Source: Auanema rhodensis
Lineage: Eukaryota > Nematoda > Chromadorea > Rhabditida > Rhabditidae
Length of the DNA: 64,000 nt
Direction of reading: 5' to 3'
Assembly (NCBI GenBank): GCA_964057225.1
Contig: OZ059895.1
Span: 19,168,688 to 19,232,687 of the forward strand
Shown here: one piece after another, positions 39,118-52,000 of the stretch
Numbering within the stretch: position 1 is the first letter of the stretch
How the letters are laid out: every line of letters begins with the position of its first letter
The notes under the pieces: generated by a model
The model's database searches: none
What the model was told of the DNA's origin: nothing
The model's input: the letters and a program-made list of their open reading frames with translations, nothing else
Translations under genes and position numbers: made by a program

Positions 39118-39336
39118 TTCACCTAAATAATTCACTAAAGGAAAATATGAGCATCATGAAAGACAAAACATGCTGTTGTGTATATAAAGCTAAATCATCA
39201 TTTATGTTACTTTCCAACGAACGCTCCACTTGACGTACTCTAATGTCATTTGGAGCAGGATTTGAGTGTTTTCTCTTAATAATTCATACATTAATTATTT
39301 CACGATTTCATGTTTTAATTCTGTTTTGAGTAGATC
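39118..39336. promoter_or_regulatory. Bidirectional promoter interval
   Basis: Only 219 bp separate the RPRD-type start (minus) from the PHPT1 start (plus), so this interval must serve both genes. No specific element was recognised. Confidence 0.45.
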
Positions 39337-39798
39337 ATGTCATTGGACGGGGTGGATAATGTGGATATTGATTCAAATGGTATATATAAATATATTTTAA
39401 TTGAGGCAAGTAATTATTAATATTATAAATTTGGAATAAACTGAATGCAAATGTAGCATATATAGCATTTCATTTTCTAGTGCCAAAGCAATGGAACTAA
39501 AAAATTACTGGTACGAGGATATGCTTCTTGTCAATTTCATGCGGATATTTTTGATTTGGTCGAAGAACAGTTGGGAAAACAATTCAAGTTAAAATGTATT
39601 GGTGGAGGACGTATTCGGAACGACCCAGTTAACAAAGAGATTTTAATTTATGGCTATTCCCAGGCTAGATTAGTTTTTGTTTCAAGCTTATCTACTATTT
39701 TACAGGGATATGGTCAAGCTGATCACACTAAAACAGTTGCACTAGTTAAAGAGAAATATCCTAATTTTGTTGTTAATTTTTCTAATGATGGCTATTGA
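39337..39798 (+). CDS. PHPT1: 14 kDa phosphohistidine phosphatase
   Basis: PHPT1 removes phosphate from histidine in proteins. Exon 1 gives MSLDGVDNVDIDSNG, matching DVDIDSDGxFKYVLI of vertebrates. YILIEA is next, followed after an intron by CQSNGTKKLLVRGYASCQFH-ADIFDLV, in which the His of FHADIFD aligns with the catalytic His of human PHPT1 (YHADIYD). KCIGGGRIRND and ILIYGYSQ precede GYGQADHTKTVALVKEKYP. The protein ends with FSNDGY, the family's conserved C-terminus (ANDGY). The segment 39664-39705 has a GC donor and TTTTACAG acceptor and is best removed as a GC-AG intron, restoring YGYSQGYG against human YGYSMAYG. It is divergent from the RPRD gene. Confidence 0.92.
39664..39705 (+). other. 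Probable GC-AG intron, 42 bp, stop-free
   Basis: Begins GCTAGATTAG after CAG and ends TTTTACAG. Removing it restores PHPT1 family spacing. It is 14 codons long with no stop, so retention would add ARLVFVSSLSTILQ without breaking the frame. Confidence 0.65.
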
Positions 39799-40054
39799 AT
39801 AAATCAAATTCTCTGATCTTTCATTGTTTAATATTAGCTTCTGTTCGATCTGATAAACAATCAAAACGTGTTAATCTCTTATCTACAATTCCTGTCTTCA
39901 AAGTATAGTTTCAATGTGCCACGTCTTATTCTTATCGTGATAAAAATGTTCTCTAAAAACTGTTGCTTATCTGATTTGTCTTAGTATTTGCTGTCATTTG
40001 GGCGGCCTCTGGCGTCGTAATCATCGTCTCATTTCTGCCATTTCTTTCTTTCTG

Positions 40055-40077
40055 AATGTCATCTCTTTCTTTTAGCA
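40055..40077 (+). other. Strong candidate trans-splice acceptor
   Basis: A long pyrimidine tract ending TCTCTTTCTTTTAG lies two bases before the FABP ATG (AG-CA-ATG). It is a textbook 3' splice site with no upstream coding exon. Confidence 0.55.
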
Positions 40078-40658
40078 ATGGCTGAATTTGTAGGCAGATG
40101 GAAGCTTGTCAAGAGCGACAAATTTGAAGAGTACATGAGTGTAATTTAATATTTTTTACCCGAAATGTTCTTTTTGGATTTTAGGAAGTTGGGGTTGGAC
40201 TATTAACCCGAAAGGCTGCTGCTTCTCTTAAGCCAACCCTTGTTGTCAAGATAGATGTAAGTATCAGTAGCGTGTCATACCAGTAACTGATTTTTTCCAG
40301 GGCAATCATTGGATCTGCAACCAAGAATCCACATTCAAGAATACTACTCTTGAATTCAATCTTGGAGAAGTTTAAAGTTTTTCTAATGTTGAGTTTAATT
40401 TTGGCTGTTTAGGAATTTGATGAAACAACTCCTGATGGAAGAACTATGAAATCAAAGGTTGAATTAGTCAACGGAAAGCTCATTCATACTCAAAAGAAGG
40501 TCAAGGTTAGTCAATGAAGGTTATATTTGATTCCTACAATTTTGTTGCAGAGTTCTGATAAAGATAGTGTGATTGAGCGTTGGCTAGAAGGTGATCACTT
40601 AATTACCACTCTTACTTCTGGCTCTGTTGTCTGCCGTCGTGAGTACATCCGCGAATGA
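40078..40658 (+). CDS. Fatty acid-binding protein (cytosolic FABP)
   Basis: Five exons (40078-40140, 40185-40256, 40301-40369, 40413-40505, 40551-40658), separated by introns of 43-45 bp, join to 134 residues, the normal size of the family. The start MAEFVGRWKLVKSDKFEEYM is the FABP signature (GxWKLxxSxNFDEYM). VGLLTRKAAASLKPTLVVKI follows, then the beta strands with ESTFKNTTLEFNLGEEFDE and TTPDGRTMKSKVELVNGKL. VCRREYIRE at the end carries the Arg-x-Tyr pair that binds the ligand carboxylate. It has no signal peptide. The sequence looks most like flatworm FABPs such as those of cestodes. Four coding introns instead of the usual three is notable but may reflect this genome's intron gain. Confidence 0.96.
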
Positions 40659-41008
40659 TTCATAAAGTTGTATTGATAATCATTAATAAACATTCTATAT
40701 TGAGAGTTTATTGTTACTTTAAAGTAGTCAAGCCTGTTGGATGTTTCGTATTTTCCTTGGTTAATTTATAAGGTTAATTTATAAACAAAAAAAAATATAT
40801 GTGCAGAATGCGTACGGCGTTCCATTTGCAGTTTTTTCACACAATAGCTGTCATGTTTAAACATATGAGTTATTTTGTTTATAATTAAAATGAGATTTGA
40901 TGGATTGGTAGACAAGCATTATATTACACATTATGTCATAGTATTTTCTGCTCACAATGCCAGCAATAGAATTCAATTTAAATTTTGCAGCATACAGTTT
41001 CGTGTCGA
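40659..41008. other. Intergenic, 350 bp
   Basis: AT-rich spacer between FABP and TMEM144, both on the plus strand. ATTAATAAA near 40682 could be the FABP polyadenylation signal. An acceptor-like TTTTGCAG at 40984-40990 lies 18 bases before the TMEM144 ATG. Confidence 0.45.
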
Positions 41009-42340
41009 ATGGAATCTCAACTTATAGGTATAGCTTGTTGTGCAATTTCTGCTATTTTTTTTGGTAGCATGTTCGTTCCTGTGAGAAATTGCAATATTGG
41101 AAATGGTTAGTAGTGTACTGAAGAAAATTTCCTTAAATATACTGTCTCTATGTTCAGGAATATTTTTTCAATGGGTCATGTCATCAGCTATAATCTTGGT
41201 TGGGTTTATCATCTATGCAAAAAACAACTTTCTAGGTTTCTATCCTATTGCCATGCTAGGAGGCGCATTCTGGACAATAGGTTGCTATATGTTTTTGTAT
41301 AATGTTGTTTATTTATATTTAGGAAATAGTACCGCTGTACCTATTATCCAAAGAGTGGGCATGGCTATGGGTATTTTAATCTGGAATACTACTAATTGCC
41401 TATCAGGATGGGCATGTGGTCGTTTTGGACTCTTCGGCACAAAGCCTCATCACCCAACTAATTCAATCTTGAATTATTTCGGGCTCACTTTAGTAGTTGT
41501 GGGGTAGTTCTGGAATCATTCTCTAAAAGTACTTAGCATTCTTGCAGAGGATTTGTTTTCACTTTAGTTCAAAATTCAAAGGATGAAGAAAAAACTGTCT
41601 CTATAGAATTACAAGTTTTATCTTCTATTATTTTTATTTTTCTTCTTTAAATTTAGAAGAGTCAAAAAGAAGACACTTTGCTAAAAGAGACTGCCGAAAC
41701 TGCTGAACAAGATTATGGTTCACAATATTCGTCTAGAGAACGCTTTGTGTAAGTTCAAAGGTTTCAAACATTAAAAAAAATATATAAACATTAAGTGGAG
41801 TTTTCTTGGCAATATTTGCTGGGTTTTTCTATGGAATTACATTTGTTCCTGTTAATTACATGACTGATAACCCTCACAAATTTCCATCTTATCCACAAGA
41901 TGGGCTTAGTTATGTATTTTCTCATTTTTCTGGAATATATATTACTTCATCAGTATTGATGCTAGCGTATACAGCATTTGCGTAGGTGATTCTGTTTGAA
42001 AATTATATTATTTATTAAACTGTACAGAAAGAACAAACCGTTTATATCAGCTCGCTTAATCTTACCATCGTTTGCGACTGGTTTGATGTGGGCGGTAGCT
42101 CAATGTTCTTTTTTTGTTGCTAACCAACTTTTATCACAAGCAATTACATTTCCAATTATTACTATGTTACCAGGTTGTATAGCATCATTATGGAGCTTCT
42201 TCTTTTTTAAGGAAATAACGGTAAACACGTATAAATTTCACATTAAACAAAAAGTTTAGGGAATCAAAAATGTTGTAACTACTTCCATTGGCATACTTAT
42301 AACTATGCTCGGAGTTGTGATCGTTGCAATATCAAAGTAG
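41009..42340 (+). CDS. TMEM144: TMEM144-like multi-pass transporter-like protein
   Basis: A ten-span drug/metabolite-transporter-type membrane protein (TMEM144 family, DUF1632-type). The N-terminus is MESQLIGIACCAISAIFFGS-MFVPVRN. After the first intron comes GIFFQWVMSSAIILVGFIIY, then the conserved block TAVPIIQRVGMAMGILIWNT-TNCLSGWACGRFGLFG and ILNYFGLTLVVVGG. A polar linker with KDEEKTV and acidic repeats follows. The second half repeats the fold: AGFFYGITFVPVNYMTDNP-like, QDGLSYVFSHFSGIYITSS, SFATGLMWAVAQCSFFVANQ and AITFPIITMLPGCIASLWSF. It ends with a hydrophobic helix, TMLGVVIVAISK. The transported substrate is unknown. It is the last gene before the satellite array. Confidence 0.9.
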
Positions 42341-42740
42341 TTTAATTCTAGCATCTTATCTTGATTTTGACCATTGTGTTGTTATGCATATATGGCTTTA
42401 AGCATTTCGAGACACCTGTAATAATAGTCTGTTCTAATAAATCTATCTAAACCACGATAATACCACAACATATCCAGTGAAACAGAGAAATTCAATTCTT
42501 AGTTTACTGCTAATACATATAATTAACCTAATTTTCGACTATTAACTCGAACATATAATGAACATATGATATATTGTTTGCTCAGGCTTAGCCAAGGCAG
42601 AAATATTAGAAAACTGTGAACATTTGATTTGATGTTGACAATACTTGCAAAAAAAGTTAATTTATAAATACTATCGTATTGGCTCAGCCTGAGCAAATGT
42701 TATACATAACAAATCTACGAAGCTCGGAAAGACGCATCGA
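42341..42740. other. Gene-to-satellite transition
   Basis: AT-rich, non-coding sequence between TMEM144 and the satellite. It holds an inverted repeat (42577-42595 with 42679-42697; see separate entry) and no other recognised feature. Confidence 0.5.
42577..42697. repeat. 19-bp inverted repeat with ~83-bp loop
   Basis: The left arm TTTGCTCAGGCTTAGCCAA and right arm TTGGCTCAGCCTGAGCAAA pair with one mismatch. It could be a decayed MITE or a chance hairpin. I see no clear target-site duplication. Confidence 0.5.
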
Positions 42741-42886
42741 ATGACTTTGAAATTTACGTGAACTTTAATTTATGCTAATTAAATGTACACGTGATGCGCA
42801 CATGGTATGTAACTCGCTTCCCCTGAAAGATAAAGAGATGCGATTTTCAAATTTGATTTCCCCGTGTCCATATTAGTCTAAAAACG
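42741..42886 (-). repeat. Inverted, diverged satellite monomer at array edge
   Basis: This stretch is the reverse complement of the 176-bp monomer, truncated to about 146 bp and more diverged than internal copies. It contains GTACACGTGATG, ATGTAACTCGCTTCCC and CATATTAGTC in the antisense order. It abuts direct-orientation satellite at 42887, making a head-to-head junction. Confidence 0.85.
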
Positions 42887-43061
42887 GCATAAATTAAAGT
42901 TCACGTAAATTTGAAATTCATGGTAACCATACGAAATTCATGGTAACCATAATTCGTTGCATTTGACGACTCATATGAACAAAAATCGATTTAATCAATA
43001 TTAGCCATAAGGGGCGTGCCCTCAGAATATGCTAATTTCCTTAATTTTCTAAAATTTTTTC
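42887..43061 (+). repeat. Partial satellite copy plus unique spacer
   Basis: Direct-orientation satellite from GCATAAATTAAAG is followed by a local duplication of CGAAATTCATGGTAACCAT and about 110 bp of non-satellite sequence (about 42951-43060). The regular array resumes near TTTGAAATTCATAGTAACC. Confidence 0.7.
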
Positions 43062-46000
43062 CTTAAATTTGAAATTCATAGTAACCATACACCGATATCA
43101 ATAATGTTTTGTTTTTAGACTAATATGGACATGGGGAATCTAATTTTGAGAACCGCATCTTTTTATCTTTCACGGGAAGCGAGTTACATACCATGTGCAC
43201 ATCACGTGTACAATTAATTAGCATAAATTAAAGTTCACGTAAATTTCAAAGTCATGGTTACCACGCACCAATATCAATAAAAATTCGTTTTTAGACTAAC
43301 ATGGACATGGGGAATCTAATTTTGAAAACCGCATCTTTTTATCTTTCACGGGAAGCGAGTTACATACCATGTGCACATCACGTGTACATTTAATTAGCAT
43401 AAATTAAAGTTCATGTAAATTTGAAATTCATGGTAACCATACACCGATATCAATAAAAATTTGTTTTTAGACTAATATGGACATGGGGAATCTAATTTTG
43501 AAAACCGCATCTCTTTATCTTTCACGGGAAGCGAGTTACATACCATGTGCACATCACGTGTACAATTAATTAGCATAACTTAAAGTTCACGTAAATTTCA
43601 AAGTCATGGTTACCACGCACCAATATCAATAAAAATTCGTTTTTAGACTAACATGGACATGGGGAATCTAATTTTGAAAACCGCATCTTTTTATCTTTCA
43701 CGGGAAGCGAGTTACATACCATGTGCACATCACGTGTACATTTAATTAGCATAAATTAAAGTTCATGTAAATTTGAAATTCATGGTAACCATACACCGAT
43801 ATCAATAAAAATTTGTTTTTAGACTAACATGGACATGGGGAATCTAATTGTGAAAACCGCATCTTTTTATCTTTCACGTGAAGCGAGTTACATACCAAGT
43901 GCACATCACGTGTACGTTTAATTAGCATAAATTAAAGTTCACGTAAATTTCACAGTCATGGTTACCATGCACCAATATCAATAAAAATTTGTATTTAGAC
44001 TAATATGGACATGGGGAATCTAATTTTGAGAACCGCATCTTTTTATCTTTCACGGGAAGCGAGTTACACACCATGTGCACATCACGTGTACATTTAATTA
44101 GCATAAATTAAAGTTCACGTAAAATTCAAAGTCATGGTTACCATGCACCAATATCAATAAAAATTTGTTTTTAGACTAATATGGACATGGGGAATCTAAT
44201 TTTGAAAACCGCATCTCTTTATCTTTCACGGGAAGCGAGTTACATACCATGTGCACATCACGTGTACAATTAATTAGCATAACTTAAAGTTCACGTAAAT
44301 TTCAAAGTCATGGTTACCATGCACCAATATCAATAATGTTATGTTTTTAGACTAACATGGACATGGGAAATCTAATTTTGAAAACCGCATCTTTTTATCT
44401 TTCACGGGAAGCGAGTTACATACCATGTGCACATCACGTGTACAATTAATTAGCATAAATTGAAGTTGACGTAAATTTCAAAGTCATGGTTACCATGCAC
44501 CAATATCAATAAAAATTTGTTTTTAGACTAATATGAACATGGGGAATCTAATTTTGAAAACCGCATCTCTTTATCTTTCACGGGAAGCGAGTTACATACC
44601 ATTTGCACATCACGTGTATATATAATTAGCATAAATTAAAGTTCACGTAAATTTCAAAGTCATGGTTACCATGCACCAATATCAATAAAAATTTGTTTTT
44701 AGACTAATATGGACATGGGGAATCTAATTTTGAAAACCGCATCTCTTTATCTTTCACGGGAAGCGAGTTACATACCACGTGCACATCACGTGTACAATTA
44801 ATTAGCATAAATTAAAGTTCACGTAAATTTCAAAGTCATTGTTACCATGCACCAATATCAATAAAAATTTGTTTTTAGACTAATATGGACATGGGGAATC
44901 TAATTTTGAAAACCTCATCTCTTTATCTTTCACGGGAAGCGAGTTACATACCATTTGCACAGCACGTGTACAATTAATTAGCATAAATTAAAGTTCACGT
45001 AAATTTCAAAGTCATGGTTACCATACACCGATATCAATAATGTTATGATTTTAGACTAATATGGACATGGGGAATCTAATTTTGAAAACCGCATCTCTTT
45101 ATCTTTCACGGGAAGCGAGTTACACACCATTTGCACATCACGTGTACATTTAATTAGCATAAATTAAAGTTCACGTAAATTTCAAAGTCATTGTTACCAT
45201 GCACCAATATCAATAAAAATTTGTTTTTAGACTAATATGGACATGGGGAATCTAATTTTGAGAACCGCATCTCTTTATCTTTCACGGGAAGCGAGATACA
45301 TACCATGTGCACATCACGTATACAATTAATTAGCATAAATTAAAGTTCACGTAAATTTCAAAGTCATGGTTACCATGCACCAATATCAATAAAAATTTGT
45401 TTTTAGACTAATATGGACATGGGGAATCTAATTTTGAAAACCGCATCTTTTTATCTTTCACGGGAAGCGAGTTACATACCATGTGCACATCACGTGTACA
45501 ATTAATTAGCATAAATTAAAGTTCACGTAAATTTCAAAGTCATGGTTACCATGCACCAATATCAATAAAAATTTGTTTTTAGACTAATATGGACATGGGG
45601 AATCTAATTTTGAAAACCGCATCTTTTTATCTTTCACGGGAAGCGAGTTACATACCATGTGCACATCACGTGTACATTTAATTAGCATAAATTAAAGTTC
45701 ACGTAAATTTCAAAGTCATGGTTACCACGCACCAATATCAATAAAAATTTGTTTTTAGACTAATATGGACATGGGGAATCTAATTTTGAAAACCGCATCT
45801 CTTTATCTTTCACGGGAAGCGAGTTACATACCATGTGCACATCACGTATACAATTAATTAGCATAAATTAAAGTTCACGTAAATTTCAAAGTCATGGTTA
45901 CCATGTAGCAATATCAATAAAAATTTGTTTTTAGACTAATATGGACATGGGGAATCTAATTTTGAAAACCGCATCTCTTTATCTTTCACGGGAAGCGAGT

Positions 46001-49000
46001 TACATACCATGTGCACATCACGTGTACAATAAATTAGCATAAATTAAAGTTCACGTAAATTTCAAAGTCATGGTTACCACGCACCAATATCAATAAAAAT
46101 TTGTTTTTAGACTAATATGGACATGGGGAATCTAATTTTGAGAACCGCATCTCTTTATCTTTCACGGGAAGCGAGTTACATACCATGTGCACATCACGTG
46201 TACAATAAATTAGCATAAATTAAAGTTCACGTAAATTTGAAATTCATGGTAACCATACACCGATATCAATAATGTTTTGTTTTTAGACTAATATGGACAT
46301 GGGGAATCTAATTTTGAAAACCGCATCTCTTTATCTTTCACGGGAAGCGAGTTACATACCATTTGCACATCACGTGTATATATAATTAGCATAAATTAAA
46401 GTTCACGTAAATTTCAAAGTCATGGTTACCATACACCGATATCAATAATGTTATGGTTTTAGACTAATATGGACATGGGGAATCTAATTTTGAAAACCGC
46501 ATCTTTTTATCTTTCACGGGAAGCGAGTTACATACCATTTGCACATCACGTGTATATATAATTAGCATAAATTAAAGTTCACGTAAATTTCAAAGTCATG
46601 GTTACCATGCACCAATATCAATAAAAATTTGTTTTTAGACTAATATGGACATGGGGAATCTAATTTTGAAAACCGCATCTCTTTATCTTTCACGGGAAGC
46701 GAGTTACATACCATTTGCACATCACGTGTATATATAATTAGCATAAATTAAAGTTCACGTAAATTTCAAAGTCATGGTTACCATACACCGATATCAATAA
46801 TGTTATGTTTTTAGACTAATATGGACATGGGGAATCTAATTTTGAAAACCGCATCTCTTTATCTTTCACGGGAAGCGAGTTATTACATACCATTTGCACA
46901 TCACGTGTATATATAATTAGCATGAATTAAAGTTCACGTAAATTTCAAAGTCATGGTTACCATGCACCAATATCAATAAAAATTTGTTTTTAGACTAATA
47001 TGGACATGGGGAATCTAATTTTGAAAACCGCATCTTTTTATCTTTCACGGGAAGCGAGTTACATACCATGTGCACATCACGTGTACAATTAATTAGCATA
47101 AATTAAAGTTCACGTAAATTTCAAAGTCATGGTTACCATGCACCAATATCAATAAAAATTTGTTTTTAGACTAATATGGACATGGGGAATCTAATTTTGA
47201 AAACCGCATCTCTTTATCTTTCACGGGAAGCGAGTTACACACCATTTGCACATCACGTGTACATTTAATTAGCATAAATTAAAGTTCACGTAAATTTCAA
47301 AGTCATTGTTACCATGCACCAATATCAATAAAAATTTGTTTTTAGACTAATATGGACATGGGGAATCTAATTTTGAAAACCGCATCTCTTTATCTTTCAC
47401 GGGAAGCGAGTTACATACCATTTGCACATCACGTGTATATATAATTAGCATAAATTAAAGTTCACGTAAATTTCAAAGTCATGGTTACCATGCACCAATA
47501 TCAATAAAAATTTGTTTTTAGACTAATATGGACATGGGGAATCTAATTTTGAAAACCGCATCTTTTTATCTTTCACGGGAAGCGAGTTACATACCATGTG
47601 CACATCACGTGTACAATTAATTAGCATAAATTAAAGTTCACGTAAATTTCAAAGTCATGGTTACCATGCACCAATATCAATAAAAATTTGTTTTTAGACT
47701 AATATGGACATGGGGAATCTAATTTTGAAAACCGCATCTCTTTATCTTTCACGGGAAGCGAGTTACACACCATTTGCACATCACGTGTACATTTAATTAG
47801 CATAAATTAAAGTTCAAGTAAATTTCAAAGTCATTGTTACCATGCACCAATATCAATAAAAATTTGTTTTTAGACTAATATGGACATGGGGAATCTAATT
47901 TTGAAAACCGCATCTCTTTATCTTTCACGGGAAGCGAGTTACATACCAATTGCACATCACGTGTATATATAATTAGCATAAATTAAAGTTCACGTAAATT
48001 TCAAAGTCATGGTTACCATGCACCAATATCAATAAAAATTTGTTTTTAGACTAATATGGACATGGGGAATCTAATTTTGAAAACCGCATCTCTTTATCTT
48101 TCACGGGAAGCGAGTTACATACCATTTGCACATCACGTGTATATATAATTAGCATAAATTAAAGTTCACGTAAATTTCAAAGTCATGGTTACCATGCACC
48201 AATATCAATAAAAATTTGTTTTTAGACTAATATGGACATGGGGAATCTAATTTTGAAAACCGCATCTCTTTATCTTTCACGGGAAGCGAGTTATTACATA
48301 CCATTTGCACATCACGTGTATATATAATTAGCATGAATTAAAGTTCACGTAAATTTCAAAGTCATGGTTACCATGCACCAATATCAATAAAAATTTGTTT
48401 TTAGACTAATATGGACATGGGGAATCTAATTTTGAAAACCGCATCTTTTTATCTTTCACGGGAAGCGAGTTACATACCATGTGCACATCACGTGTACAAT
48501 TAATTAGCATAAATTAAAGTTCACGTAAATTTCAAAGTCATGGTTACCATGCACCAATATCAATAAAAATTTGTTTTTAGACTAATATGGACATGGGGAA
48601 TCTAATTTTGAAAACCGCATCTCTTTATCTTTCACGGGAAGCGTGTTACACACCATTTGCACATCACGTGTACATTTAATTAGCATAAATTAAAGTTCAC
48701 GTAAATTTCAAAGTCATGGTTACCATACACCGATATCAATAATGTTATGTTTTTAGACTAATATGGACATGGGGAATCTAATTTTGAAAACCGCATCTCT
48801 TTATCTTTCACGGGAAGCGAGTTATTACATACCATTTGCACATCACGTGTATATATAATTAGCATGAATTAAAGTTCACGTAAATTTCAAAGTCATGGTT
48901 ACCATGCACCAATATCAATAAAAATTTGTTTTTAGACTAATATGGACATGGGGAATCTAATTTTGAAAACCGCATCTTTTTATCTTTCACGGGAAGCGAG

Positions 49001-52000
49001 TTACATACCATGTGCACATCACGTGTACAATTAATTAGCATAAATTAAAGTTCACGTAAATTTCAAAGTCATGGTTACCATGCACCAATATCAATAAAAA
49101 TTTGTTTTTAGACTAATATGGACATGGGGAATCTAATTTTGAAAACCGCATCTCTTTATCTTTCACGGGAAGCGAGTTACACACCATTTGCACATCACGT
49201 GTACATTTAATTAGCATAAATTAAAGTTCACGTAAATTTCAAAGTCATTGTTACCATGCACCAATATCAATAAAAATTTGTTTTTAGACTAATATGGACA
49301 TGGGGAATCTAATTTTGAAAACCGCATCTCTTTATCTTTCACGGGAAGCGAGTTACATACCATTTGCACATCACGTGTATATATAATTAGCATAAATTAA
49401 AGTTCACGTAAATTTCAAAGTCATGGTTACCATGCACCAATATCAATAAAAAGTTGTTTTTAGACTAATATGGACATGGGGAATCTAATTTTGAAAACCG
49501 CATCTCTTTATCTTTCACGGGAAGCGAGTTACATACCATTTGCACATCACGTGTATATATAATTAGCATAAATTAAAGTTCACGTAAATTTCAAAGTCAT
49601 TGTTACCATGCACCAATATCAATAAAAATTTGTTTTTAGACTAATATGGACATGGGGAATCTAATTTTGAAAACCGCATCTCTTTATCTTTCACGGGAAG
49701 CGAGTTACACACCATTTGCACATCACGTGTACATTTAATTAGCATAAATTAAAGTTCACGTAAATTTCAAAGTCATTGTTACCATGCACCAATATCAATA
49801 AAAATTTGTTTTTAGACTAATATGGACATGGAGAATCTAATTTTGAAAACCGCATCTCTTTATCTTTCACGGGAAGCGAGTTACATACCATTTGCACATC
49901 ACGTGTATATATAATTAGCATAAATTAAAGTTCACGTAAATTTCAAAGTCATGGTTACCATGCACCAATATCAATAAAAATTTGTTTTTAGACTAATATG
50001 GACATGGGGAATCTAATTTTGAAAACCGCATCTCTTTATCTTTCACGGGAAGCGAGTTACATACCATTTGCACATCACGTGTATATATAATTAGCATAAA
50101 TTAAAGTTCACGTAAATTTCAAAGTCATGGTTACCATGCACCAATATCAATAAAAATTTGTTTTTAGACTAATATGGACATGGGGAATCTAATTTTGAAA
50201 ACCGCATCTCTTTATCTTTCACGGGAAGCGAGTTATTACATTCCATTTGCACATCACGTGTATATATAATTAGTATAAATTAAAGTTCACGTAAATTTCA
50301 AAGTCATTGTTACCATGCACCAATATCAATAAAAATTTGTTTTTAGACTAATATGGACATGGGGAATCTAATTTTGAAAACCGCATCTCTTTATCTTTCA
50401 CGGGAAGCGAGTTACATACCATTTGCACATCACGTGTATATATAATTAGCATAAATTAAAGTTCACGTAAATTTCAAAGTCATGGTTACCATACACCGAT
50501 ATCAATAATGTTATGGTTTTAGACTAATATGGACATGGGGAATCTAATTTTGAAAACCGCATCTTTTTATCTTTCACGGGAAGCGAGTTACATACCATTT
50601 GCACATCACGTGTATATATAATTAGCATAAATTAAAGTTCACGTAAATTTCAAAGTCATGGTTACCATACACCGATATCAATAATGTTATGTTTTTAGAC
50701 TAATATGGACATGGGGAATCTAATTTTGAAAACCGCATCTCTTTATCTTTCACGGGAAGCGAGTTACATACCATTTGCACATCACGTGTATATATAATTA
50801 GCATAAATTAAAGTTCACGTAAATTTCAAAGTCATGGTTACCATGCACCAATATCAATAAAAATTTGTTTTTAGACTAATATGGACATGGGGAATCTAAT
50901 TTTGAAAACCGCATCTCTTTATCTTTCACGGGAAGCGAGTTACATACCATTTGCACATCACGTGTATATATAATTAGCATAAATTAAAGTTCACGTAAAT
51001 TTCAAAGTCATGGTTACCATACACCGATATCAATAATGTTATGTTTTTAGACTAATATGGACATGGGGAATCTAATTTTGAAAACCGCATCTCTTTATCT
51101 TTCACGGGAAGCGAGTTACATACCATGTGCACATCACGTGTACAATTAATTAGCATAAATTAAAGTTCACGTAAATTTCAAAGTCATTGTTACCACGCAC
51201 CAATATCAATAATGTTATGTTTTTAGACTAATATGGACATGGGGAATCTAATTTTGAAAACCGCATCTCTTTATCTTTCACGGGAAGCGAGTTACATACC
51301 ACGTGCACATCACGTGTACATTTAATTAGCATGAATTAAAGTTCACGTAAATTTCAAAGTTATTGTTACCATGCACCAATATCAATAAAAATTTGTTTTT
51401 AGACTAATATGGACATGGGGAATCTAATTTTGAGAACCGCATCTCTTTATCTTTCACGGGAAGCGAGTTACATACCATGTGCACATCACGTGTACAATAA
51501 ATTAGCATAAATTAAAGTTCACGTAAATTTCAAAGTCATGGTTACCATGCACCAATATCAATAAAAATTTGTTTTTAGACTAATATGGACATGGGGAATC
51601 TAATTTTGAAAACCGCATCTTTTTATCTTTCACGGGAAGCGAGTTACATACCATTTGCACATCACGTGTATATATAATTAGCATAAATTAAAGTTCACGT
51701 AAATTTCAAAGTCATGGTTACCATGCACCAATATCAATAAAAATTTGTTTTTAGACTAATATGGACATGGGGAATCTAATTCTGAAAACCGCATCTTTTT
51801 ATCTTTCACGTGAAGCGAGTTACATACCAAGTGCACATCACGTGTACGTTTAATTAGCATAAATTAAAGTTCACGTAAAATTCAAAGTCATGGTTACCAT
51901 GCACCAATATCAATAAAAATTTGTATTTAGACTAATATCGACATGGGGAATCTAATTTTGAGAACCGCATCTTTTTATCTTTCACGGGAAGCGAGTTACA

